Shown: one piece after another, positions 23,832 to 32,086 of the stretch | Layout of the letters: each line of letters opens with the position of its first letter | Position numbering within the stretch: position 1 is the first letter of the stretch | From: Bacteroidales bacterium | GTDB taxonomy: Bacteria; Bacteroidota; Bacteroidia; Bacteroidales; UBA932 | Assembly: GCA_017501525.1 (NCBI GenBank) | Contig: JAFVWT010000004.1 | Coordinates: forward strand, 180,547-244,546 | Reading direction: 5' to 3' | Length of the DNA: 64,000 bases | Position numbers and translations under genes: made by a program | Notes under the pieces: model-generated | What the model saw: the letters and a program-made list of their open reading frames with translations, nothing else | Databases searched by the model: none | What the model was told of the DNA's origin: nothing

Positions 23832-26015
23832 ATGAAGAAGAAATTTCTAATCCTATGTACCATTTTGGGATTTGCGTCAATGGCTATTTCCTGTTCAAAG
23901 GAGAAACCTGTATTGGAAGGAGAAGGAGAAGCTGTTGTTACACTTAACCTTACACCGGAATGGACATTGACCAAAGCTGACCCCCACGGAGTTTTGGATA
24001 TTAATGACTTCAAAATAGAAGTTGTTAATAGTGAGGGAATCATTTTCAAACGTTGGAAAACTTATGCTGATTATCTTGCGGAAGAGAATCAGTCCTTTTT
24101 AATTAAAGCGGGCAAAGAATATACTTTCAGGGCCTCTTATGGAGACTCTACTGCAGTAGGATTCGATGCCTTTTATTTTTATGGAGAAGAGAAATTGATT
24201 CCTGCTCCACAATCTGACAATAATGTCACAATCGTATGTCGTCAGGCAAATGTCAAGGTGCGTGTTCTGTACGCAGACAATATGACCGAGGAGTATGTAT
24301 CTTATCACTCTACAGTAAGGCAGGTCGAGACAAAGGATTCTTTAGAGTTTGCCCAAGATTGTACAGAAGCGGGTTATTTCCGTCCTGGTGGACTCGACCT
24401 CTTCTTGTATGTTGAGGATCTTGATGGTGATGTTATCCGTTATGGAACAAAAGAGCCATATCAGGCTTTTGCTGGAGACAGTATCACCTTTACTATTAAT
24501 CCCAAACTATCTCCTAAGGATTCATTGCTCTTCGATATACGTATTGAAAACTCTACACGTGACAGTGTAATAAATGTTACTTTTGGAGATGACAAGATGC
24601 CTAAGGATGCACCTGTTTTTGTATTTGATGGTTTTGATTACCAGACAGGTTTAGTCTCTATGCTTGAGGGTGTTGCCCCTGAAAAGATGGCGGTTAACAT
24701 CAATGCGGCAGGTGTTATTGCAGGGTGTACAATGAAGGTTTCATCCCCTTATCTTGAATCTTTGGGATTCCCTACAGAAGTTGACTTTTTTAATCTGTCG
24801 TCTGAAGATCGTACCATTATGGAACAGTGTGGTCTCCATTGGACTAAAGATATGTCGGGGCTCACTTTGGCAAATATCGGATTCAGAAGATTGGCAAATA
24901 ATTTGGCCTATATCGATGAAGAGTCAAAGATTAACACATTTGAGATTACTGTTACTGACCAAAAAGGGAAAGTGACTTCGGCTACTTATATTATAAATAT
25001 AGAAAAAGCTGACATATCTATCTCTGATATTCTGGATACAGACTGCTGGTCAATGACAACATTGGTCGGTATGTATACCAATGGAGATGTGGAGAAATTC
25101 AAACTTCAAATGAAGGCAGTCGGTACTGACGAGTGGTTCACACCCAGATATACCAGAACCGTTTCGGGAGGTAATATTACTTACAATGTTACCAATCTGA
25201 CCCCGGGAACCCAATATGTGGCAAGAGGTGTTTACAATCTTCACGATACAGGTGAGAAGAATTTTGCGACAGAGGCTCAGCTTCAAATGGGTAATAGCGG
25301 ATTTGACAGTTTCTATTATACAGCTGAAGAGTATACTTTCTCTACATTATTTGTAAAGACAACAGGAACAAGATACCTTTTCTATCCATATCTTATGGGA
25401 GAATCGGACATCTGGTGGGAAACAAATAATGCCGAGACAGCTCCGGTACACAATGAGGCGGGATATTTCTATATGAAGTGTTTCCCTGCGGTAACTTACA
25501 CTGTAAATGATACCTATAACGGTAGTGCCAAATCTGCTGAAGTCAGAAGCATCGCAACTAAAAATGGTAATAGTGAATGGGTTACAGAGGGCAAAAGACA
25601 AGGAAAACTTTTCTGCGAAAATCACTCTTTCGCTTCGCGTCCTACAAAACTTCAGTTCCATTATAAGTACGATGCTTATAACAATGATACCTACCTTGTG
25701 GAGGTTGAACTAAAAAATGGTGTAGAGGTTATCGCTTCAAATGAATATTCTGCAGGTGGTGCAGCAGGTTGGACTTTAGGAGAGATTCCTATCGATTATG
25801 CTGATTTGAATAAAAAGGCAACATCCATCACTGTCCGTTTCTATTCATCTGTAAAGAGCGAACCCGATACCAGAAATAATGCCTCTTTGACATTATATCT
25901 TGAGGATGGTAATGTTGAATTCAAATCAGGAGGCACTTGGAATACCTCAAGTAATGGTGTTAACTACGGAAGTTGCTTAACTCTTGACAATATTAAACTT
26001 GTTTACGAAAAATAA
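23832..26015 (+). CDS. Surface lipoprotein: DUF4493 - Ig/FN3-like - PCMD
   Basis: 727 residues. Signal peptide with lipobox MAISC (Cys 21). DUF4493 domain about 35-265 (VVTLNLTPEW, a W-x-x-Y-A-D-Y segment, ANVKVRVLYADN). A cadherin-like module about 280-395 (INAAGVIAGCTMKVSSP, FEITVTDQKGKVTSA). An FN3-like module about 398-480 (DTDCWSMTTLVGMYTNG, LTPGTQYVARGVY). A C-terminal PCMD-like domain about 505-727 (SDIWWETNN, SRPTKLQFHYKY, ITVRFYSS, LTLDNIKLVYE). DUF4493 and PCMD are Bacteroidota-specific domains of unproven, possibly carbohydrate-related, function. First gene of a six-gene unit; the next starts 12 bases later. Confidence 0.65.
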   Translation: MKKKFLILCTILGFASMAISCSKEKPVLEGEGEAVVTLNLTPEWTLTKADPHGVLDINDFKIEVVNSEGIIFKRWKTYADYLAEENQSFLIKAGKEYTFRASYGDSTAVGFDAFYFYGEEKLIPAPQSDNNVTIVCRQANVKVRVLYADNMTEEYVSYHSTVRQVETKDSLEFAQDCTEAGYFRPGGLDLFLYVEDLDGDVIRYGTKEPYQAFAGDSITFTINPKLSPKDSLLFDIRIENSTRDSVINVTFGDDKMPKDAPVFVFDGFDYQTGLVSMLEGVAPEKMAVNINAAGVIAGCTMKVSSPYLESLGFPTEVDFFNLSSEDRTIMEQCGLHWTKDMSGLTLANIGFRRLANNLAYIDEESKINTFEITVTDQKGKVTSATYIINIEKADISISDILDTDCWSMTTLVGMYTNGDVEKFKLQMKAVGTDEWFTPRYTRTVSGGNITYNVTNLTPGTQYVARGVYNLHDTGEKNFATEAQLQMGNSGFDSFYYTAEEYTFSTLFVKTTGTRYLFYPYLMGESDIWWETNNAETAPVHNEAGYFYMKCFPAVTYTVNDTYNGSAKSAEVRSIATKNGNSEWVTEGKRQGKLFCENHSFASRPTKLQFHYKYDAYNNDTYLVEVELKNGVEVIASNEYSAGGAAGWTLGEIPIDYADLNKKATSITVRFYSSVKSEPDTRNNASLTLYLEDGNVEFKSGGTWNTSSNGVNYGSCLTLDNIKLVYEK

Positions 26016-26027
26016 AAAGAAATAAAT

Positions 26028-27515
26028 ATGAAGAAAATCGTTTTACTATTGCCCCTTTTGGCAATGATGTTGGTAGGATGTAACAAAGAGGTAATCTCTA
26101 CCGGCAAAACAGCAGAAGTTCACCTCTCTTTGACCTCAGATGGAGAGTTTACAACAATCCTTCGTTCAGATGCAGATGCAGTCGATATCTCTTTATTCTC
26201 TATTACTATCACTGATGGTACAGGAAAAGAAGTCCGCTCTTGGGATTCGTATGCAGAAGTTCCCGATGTGATTCTTCTCGAACCCTCAAATTATACTATT
26301 TCGGCAAAATCTCCCGGAGATAAGGAGGTGGCTTGGAACCAACCTATATATGAAGGTTCTCAACAATTTGATGTTGAGGCCGGTAAAGTTTACAATATCG
26401 ATTTGGTATGTACTCTTTCAAATATGAAAGTTTCGGTTATTTGTACAGATGCTTTCAAGAATGAGTTGGAAGATGATTATAATATCAAGATTGCTACAGA
26501 CTCCGGTTTTCTTGAGTGGACAAGTGAAATCGTAGAACAAGGTGATGCTATCGCAGGTTTCTACCTTCCTGAACCTATGACTGTATATATCAAAGGTACC
26601 AGAAAACTTGATGGAAGTATTGTAAGTCACTATTTCCAGGTTAATGATGTGGCTCCTCGTGATCACCACGTATTTACCATTGATGTGGTGGAGACAGGTC
26701 GAGTTTCATTCGGAGATAGCGGTATCAGTGTAGATTACAGTGTAAACAACCGTCCTGTGGATATTCAAGTAGGAGACCTTGAGGAAAATCCTGTTGAAGA
26801 TGATTGGTCGGGAGTTCCTGTCCTTAAAAATGTCTCAATTGCAAATAATTCAGAGGTGGAATCCAACATTGGCTCGATCTCTTTCCAATACGACAGAGCA
26901 GTTATTCTCGGAGAGGAATCTATCGTTATGGGAGAAGAGGTTATCGAAGCTGCAGTAGAGGGTAACACATTGACAGTTTCATTCGGAGAACTTGCTCTTG
27001 CTACCACATATACCATTGAAATTCCTGAGGGAGCAGTGATTAATCCTATTGACAATCTCTCTGCAGAACCTTACACTCTTACATTTACAACAAAAGCTCA
27101 AGAGAGTGTAGTTCCTATCGTTATAGATGTTCCAGGTATGGATGGTTGTCACGTGATTACCAACACTAACGGCCTTGTTTTTGACCTTAATGTCTCTGCG
27201 GAAAATGGTGTTAGCTCTATGATTTTTGAGATAAAATCACCTATGTTGATAGAGATGCTTGCAGGTCTTGGTGCAGCTTCTTCTGTAGATATCGCAAACA
27301 TGACTTCTTCAGAGGAGGCTTTCTGGGGCGGAATGTTGCAAATCTCTTCTGCTCAGGTTAAAGATGCAAGAGAGGTTACCATCAAACTCGGTGATTTGAT
27401 TTCACTTCTGGGTATGGGTGGACTCGAAAATATTGAACATGTATTCTATATCAAAGTGACAGATAATCAGGGAAATATACTTGATTCTGATGTTACGGTG
27501 ATGGTTCAAAAATAA
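26028..27515 (+). CDS. Surface lipoprotein: DUF4493 with Ig-like domains
   Basis: 495 residues, lipobox MLVGC (Cys 18). The DUF4493 domain (about 25-240) has SWDSYAEVPDVILLEPSNY and CTLSNMKVSVICTDAF. It is followed by an Ig-like module (about 262-365, ISFQYDRAVI, LATTYTIEIPEGAVINP) of the kind found in bacterial surface proteins. A C-terminal cadherin-like module ends with VTDNQGNILDSDVTV. Unlike its neighbours it has no PCMD domain. It may act as an assembly or stalk partner, but that is speculation. Spacing to the next gene is 8 bases. Confidence 0.6.
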   Translation: MKKIVLLLPLLAMMLVGCNKEVISTGKTAEVHLSLTSDGEFTTILRSDADAVDISLFSITITDGTGKEVRSWDSYAEVPDVILLEPSNYTISAKSPGDKEVAWNQPIYEGSQQFDVEAGKVYNIDLVCTLSNMKVSVICTDAFKNELEDDYNIKIATDSGFLEWTSEIVEQGDAIAGFYLPEPMTVYIKGTRKLDGSIVSHYFQVNDVAPRDHHVFTIDVVETGRVSFGDSGISVDYSVNNRPVDIQVGDLEENPVEDDWSGVPVLKNVSIANNSEVESNIGSISFQYDRAVILGEESIVMGEEVIEAAVEGNTLTVSFGELALATTYTIEIPEGAVINPIDNLSAEPYTLTFTTKAQESVVPIVIDVPGMDGCHVITNTNGLVFDLNVSAENGVSSMIFEIKSPMLIEMLAGLGAASSVDIANMTSSEEAFWGGMLQISSAQVKDAREVTIKLGDLISLLGMGGLENIEHVFYIKVTDNQGNILDSDVTVMVQK

Positions 27516-27523
27516 TATTACTC

Positions 27524-29641
27524 ATGAAATTCAGTACCATAAAATATTTATTGATTGCCTCCCTTTCACTTATTCTTTTCTCTTGTTCAAAACAGGAGCA
27601 AAGTGATTTTATTCCAGCCGGGGAGGGATTACTTTCGGTAGATTTTGGGTACGACTTGGATCCTATTTCTATAACCAAGGCGGAAGACCCGATATTTGCC
27701 ATAAATATAAAAGATTTCAGAACGGGGGTTATTGTAAAACAGATTCCCTATCATACTCAGTTGCTTAATGAACCTCTTGCAATAAGAATTGGTAAATATA
27801 TTGTGGAGGCAACTAATGGGGAAGATGTCGATGCCGGATTTGAAACCCCTTATTATTTTGGCTCAGATACAGTTGAAGTTGTCGAGGGTAAAGGTGCCAC
27901 TGCTCAGGTTTTCTGTACTTTGGCGAATGTAAAGGTGGCAGTTGCTTTCTCGGATGCTATTTTGGAGCATTTCTCAACTTATGATGTGACAGTTACCAAT
28001 ACTCTCGATTCGTTGTTGTTTGATAAAGAGAATAATTCTCGAGATGGATATTTTAAAGTGACCGGTGAATTGCATTGGACTTTGAAACTGATAAATAACG
28101 ATGGAGAGGAGTTTGTGGTAAGCAACTCCATTACAAATGTTCAGCCTCGTGAATATTACAGAATCAACTTTGATATTGAGGGTGAAACATCTGTTGATGA
28201 TGGTGGTGCCTCGCTGGTAATCTCATATGACTCAAGTGTCAATGTCAAAGAGTATAAAGTCGATATCAATCTCAATAAGAGTGCGATGCCTACAGTTTTG
28301 GATGCTTCAGGTGCCTCTTTGAACAATGTGATAAAGGTTCCTCAGGGTTCCGGAGTTATTGGTCTTTTGAATATCAATGCTGCCGGAGGACTCAAACAGG
28401 TATTTTTGTCCCACACTTCACAGGCCATGGCTGACCTCGGAATACCTGCCCGCATGGACCTTTCTGCTGTAGCAGGAACTACCTATTCGCAGCATGGTCT
28501 TACTTGGAACAATATAACCAATGGCAGCAACTCCGCTACTATAGATATGAGGACTCTTTTAGCTTCAACTCTTCCTCTTGGTACTCACCAAATGAGGGTG
28601 GAAGTTATTGACAATGAAGCACAATATCTAAGTGTGGATTTGAATTTCAACATTGTTCCCGGGGTTGAGGTTACAATTGGCAGCGTTGATCCTTGGGCCC
28701 ATTTTGCTTATGTTAATGCTCAGTATAATACAGATGCAGTTCCTGAAGGGCTTGCTTTGATGTATAAGAAGAGTTCTGATAGTGAGTGGATTACATACGA
28801 CCAGGAGATTACATTTAATGGAAATCTCTTTACAGTCAAGATACCCGGTCTATCACCTTTGACCTCTTACGATGTTAAAATTGTGACGACTAAGGAGTTT
28901 GACGATGCAAGTATCTCTCATTTCACGACAGAAGATGCTCCTCAACTCCCTAATATGAACATGGATCAGTGGTATCAGGATGGTTCAGCCTGGTTCCCTG
29001 CTCCCGATGCAGCTTCATTGTTCTGGGATACAGCCAACGGTGGAACATCTGATTATGGTTATGTTCCTACTGTAAGGGAAGATACACACGTGGTTTCAGG
29101 ATATGCTGCGAAACTCTCATCTATTGAAGCAAAGGTCTTGATTATTACTAAGTTTGCTGCCGGTAACCTATACACAGGTTCATTTGGTAGTGTAGTCCTT
29201 ACAGGTGGTGGTGGAGCTATTGTGAACTTTGGTCGTCCATATACCGGTCGTCCTACCGGTCTGAAAGGTTATGTTGACTACCAACCGGGTATTGTAGATA
29301 ATTATTGCGATTCTCAGTTTACAGACCTTCTTAAAGGAAAGAGTGACCACGGACAGATTTTTGTTTCACTTACCGATTGGACTGCTCCTAAGGAGGTGAA
29401 TACTACTACAGGTAACTTCTTCGATCCTGTAAATGACCCTTCTGTTATTGCATACGGTTCTATTACTCTTACTGAAAATACCAATGGGTATATTGAGTTT
29501 GATATCCCTATTGAGTATAGAGATAACAGAAAACCTACCTATATCGTACTTGTGGCAGCTGCAAGTAAATATGGTGATTATTTTACCGGTGCAGTTGGCT
29601 CAGTAATGTATGTTGATGAAATGTCATTTAGTTTTGATTAA
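27524..29641 (+). CDS. Surface lipoprotein: DUF4493 - FN3-like - PCMD
   Basis: 705 residues, lipobox LILFSC (Cys 21). It has the same architecture as the first gene of the unit: DUF4493 (about 30-245, CTLANVKVAVAFSDAI), a cadherin-like module (INAAGGLKQVFLSHTS, MRVEVIDNEAQYLSV) and an FN3-like module starting at about 388 (VDPWAHFAYVNAQYN). The PCMD domain lies at about 478-705 (MNMDQWYQDGSAWFP, GRPYTGRPTGLKGYVDY, VGSVMYVDEMSF). The PCMD copy is close to that of the gene at 30427. The barrel gene begins 2 bases after its stop, implying coupled translation. Confidence 0.65.
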   Translation: MKFSTIKYLLIASLSLILFSCSKQEQSDFIPAGEGLLSVDFGYDLDPISITKAEDPIFAINIKDFRTGVIVKQIPYHTQLLNEPLAIRIGKYIVEATNGEDVDAGFETPYYFGSDTVEVVEGKGATAQVFCTLANVKVAVAFSDAILEHFSTYDVTVTNTLDSLLFDKENNSRDGYFKVTGELHWTLKLINNDGEEFVVSNSITNVQPREYYRINFDIEGETSVDDGGASLVISYDSSVNVKEYKVDINLNKSAMPTVLDASGASLNNVIKVPQGSGVIGLLNINAAGGLKQVFLSHTSQAMADLGIPARMDLSAVAGTTYSQHGLTWNNITNGSNSATIDMRTLLASTLPLGTHQMRVEVIDNEAQYLSVDLNFNIVPGVEVTIGSVDPWAHFAYVNAQYNTDAVPEGLALMYKKSSDSEWITYDQEITFNGNLFTVKIPGLSPLTSYDVKIVTTKEFDDASISHFTTEDAPQLPNMNMDQWYQDGSAWFPAPDAASLFWDTANGGTSDYGYVPTVREDTHVVSGYAAKLSSIEAKVLIITKFAAGNLYTGSFGSVVLTGGGGAIVNFGRPYTGRPTGLKGYVDYQPGIVDNYCDSQFTDLLKGKSDHGQIFVSLTDWTAPKEVNTTTGNFFDPVNDPSVIAYGSITLTENTNGYIEFDIPIEYRDNRKPTYIVLVAAASKYGDYFTGAVGSVMYVDEMSFSFD

Positions 29642-29643
29642 TT

Positions 29644-30390
29644 ATGAAAAGAATAGTTTCGTTACTTATAATAAGCACTTTATTCGTTTCCTCACTTTTT
29701 GCTCAGGGAAATAAGACATTTGAAAGAAATATCAGTTTGACTGACGGCCCTACATTTATGCCTAAGGGAGAGTTTATCTTCGGAGGAACGATAGGATATA
29801 ATCATCTCAATTTTGATGACTACGAATTTTTGATTCTCAATGGTATAACTGCGAAAACCTCTACAGTTACGGTTACCCCTAATCTGTATTATTCGTTTGC
29901 AAAGAATATGGCTATTGGTATCAAGTTTGCCTATAAGCATACCAATATTGGAATCGGTTCTACAAATCTTGCTATTTCTGATGATTTGCAGTTCTCGATA
30001 AAGGATTGGTCAAATGTTCAGAATACATATTATGGTGCAGTTGCCTACCGTTATTATATGCCTATCGGACAGAGTCTCAGATTTGGTCTATTTACTGATG
30101 TTATGCTAAATGTAGGTGGAGGTCAAGGTAAATTGCTTTCAGGAACAGGTGAAGATATGACCGGAAGTTTCCAAAGAATATTTGAGGTTGGTCTTGATGT
30201 TGTTCCGGGTGTTGTTGTATTTTTGTCAAACTATGTATCGGTTGAGGCTTCAATTGCAGTTTTGGGTGTCAACTATAAGAAGATTGAGCAAACCAGAAGT
30301 CAGGTTTATGAGGGTTTGTATGAGAATACAGGAGCAAACTTTAAACTTAATTTCTTGTCAGTAGGACTTGGAATTAACTTTGTAATTTAA
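29644..30390 (+). CDS. Outer-membrane beta-barrel protein inside the lipoprotein operon
   Basis: 248 residues. Signal peptide (IISTLFVSSLFAQ). Beta strands with alternating hydrophobic residues follow, for example GEFIFGGTIGYNHLNF, LYYSFAKNMAIGIKFAYKHT, YYGAVAYRYYMPIG and LRFGLFTDVMLNVGGG. The C-terminus LSVGLGINFVI ends in a hydrophobic residue. Its position between two PCMD lipoproteins suggests it is the membrane anchor or pore of the same complex. No enzyme motif seen. It is unrelated at sight to the 18067/18761 barrels. Confidence 0.65.
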   Translation: MKRIVSLLIISTLFVSSLFAQGNKTFERNISLTDGPTFMPKGEFIFGGTIGYNHLNFDDYEFLILNGITAKTSTVTVTPNLYYSFAKNMAIGIKFAYKHTNIGIGSTNLAISDDLQFSIKDWSNVQNTYYGAVAYRYYMPIGQSLRFGLFTDVMLNVGGGQGKLLSGTGEDMTGSFQRIFEVGLDVVPGVVVFLSNYVSVEASIAVLGVNYKKIEQTRSQVYEGLYENTGANFKLNFLSVGLGINFVI

Positions 30391-30426
30391 ACCGGGGTAT
30401 TTGTATAACTCCCCTAAAACAAGAAT

Positions 30427-32034
30427 ATGATAAGAACTTATAAAATTATAATTGCAACTTTGTCAATCGTGATGGCTCTTTCATCTTGTCTTAAGAATGA
30501 TGTGCCATATCCGAGAAGTTTGGGAAAAATTGTTGATTTCAAGGTTGAGGGGCAATCAGCCCCTGCCTTGATTGATACTTTGGAGAGGAGAGTTATTGTA
30601 CCAATGAGTGAGATTGCTGACCTCTCAAAGGTTAAGTTGTTGGTGATGGAAGTCTCTGAAAATGTGACAAATGATATTACTGCACAGTTGACAGAATATA
30701 TAGATTTCACAAAGGAGAATACATTTCTTTTGCAGACTTATCCCGGACAGTCTTATACCTGGACTGTCTCGGCCACCCAACATATTGAAAGATATATTGT
30801 GGCTGAGTATCAGATAGGTGAAGCTATATTTGACGCGGAGTACCGTTCAGCTGTTTTCTATGTTTCTGAGGGACTTGACGATGTGCATATTTTGGATATC
30901 AAGTTGGGTCCGGAAGGTTCTACTATCACTCCTGACCCCCGTGAGATAAGGGATTTTACATCTATGCACCATGTAGAGGTATCATATAGGGATGTAATTG
31001 AAAAGTGGACAATTAATGCTTATATGAAGGATATACAGGTGGAGACTTTACCTGCAGATGCATGGTCAAACCATGCCTATCTCAATGCAGTATGTGCCCA
31101 GGGTTTGAATAATCCAACATTTATGTACAAACAGGTCGATGCTCAGGAGTGGACAACAGTTCCTGTTGACGATGTTGTTTTGGAACGCTCAAATTTGAGT
31201 GCGCATATTGCCGGACTTCTTCCGGCTACTCAATATGTTTATAAAGCTGTAGCAGATGGAGCAGAAGGAGAGGAGGTTATATTTGAAACAGAGCATGCCC
31301 GCCAGATGCCAAATATGAGTTTTGACGACTGGTATCTGGATACACCTGAAAATAAGGTCGCTGATGGAAAGAGCTGGTTCCCAAATGTAGATATTATTGA
31401 CAATTATTGGTGGGATTCAGGTAATCAGGGTGCTAATATGATTGGTACTGCAAATCCAACTTCTCCTGAAGATGAGTTTGTTATAAGTGGAAGGGCAGTA
31501 AGAATGCAGACGTCGTCAATAGTGGGACAGATGGCAGGTGGAAATATCTATTCAGGTCAGTTTGTTGAGACTGTCTTGTTCCCGAAGGCAGGAGCAAAGG
31601 TCGATTTTGGACGTCCGTTTACAGATCGCCCGACCCGTCTGAGAGGATATTATTCATATATTCCACAGTCAATCAATAGTGTTCGTGAACCATACACAGA
31701 TTTGGAAGGAGAAAACGACAAAGGACGTATTTTCGTTGTTCTTTACGATACAGATGAACCTTTCAGAGTTGATACTCCGGCAGGAATTTTCTTGCCTCCA
31801 TTCAGTGACGATATGTATGTAGGATATGGTGAATTGGTCGATGATGTAGGGACAGGTGGTGAGTATAAGGAATTTGTCATCGATATAGTCTATAAAAACA
31901 CCAGAAAACCCAAATATTGTGCAGTTGTGGCTGTAGCATCTATGTATGCAGATTATTTTACAGGTGGAATAGGCAGCTTGATGTATGTGGATGAATTCTC
32001 ATTCGAATATGATGAGAATGTAGTATGGGAATAG
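30427..32034 (+). CDS. Surface lipoprotein: FN3-like - PCMD
   Basis: 535 residues, lipobox MALSSC (Cys 21). Instead of DUF4493, the N-terminus has a short beta domain (IVDFKVEGQSAPALIDTLERR, PGQSYTWTVSATQ). An FN3-like module at about 210 (LPADAWSNHAYLNAVC) mirrors VDPWAHFAYVNAQY of the gene at 27524. The PCMD domain is at about 296-535 (MSFDDWYLDT, DNYWWDSGNQG, GRPFTDRPTRLRGYYSY, IGSLMYVDEFSFEYD). The N-terminal difference suggests a distinct place in the assembly. Gap to the next gene is 52 bases. Confidence 0.65.
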   Translation: MIRTYKIIIATLSIVMALSSCLKNDVPYPRSLGKIVDFKVEGQSAPALIDTLERRVIVPMSEIADLSKVKLLVMEVSENVTNDITAQLTEYIDFTKENTFLLQTYPGQSYTWTVSATQHIERYIVAEYQIGEAIFDAEYRSAVFYVSEGLDDVHILDIKLGPEGSTITPDPREIRDFTSMHHVEVSYRDVIEKWTINAYMKDIQVETLPADAWSNHAYLNAVCAQGLNNPTFMYKQVDAQEWTTVPVDDVVLERSNLSAHIAGLLPATQYVYKAVADGAEGEEVIFETEHARQMPNMSFDDWYLDTPENKVADGKSWFPNVDIIDNYWWDSGNQGANMIGTANPTSPEDEFVISGRAVRMQTSSIVGQMAGGNIYSGQFVETVLFPKAGAKVDFGRPFTDRPTRLRGYYSYIPQSINSVREPYTDLEGENDKGRIFVVLYDTDEPFRVDTPAGIFLPPFSDDMYVGYGELVDDVGTGGEYKEFVIDIVYKNTRKPKYCAVVAVASMYADYFTGGIGSLMYVDEFSFEYDENVVWE

Positions 32035-32086
32035 TGATAAACGAGATTGTAAAAATGAATTTTTAAACCTTTTAATTAAATATTAG

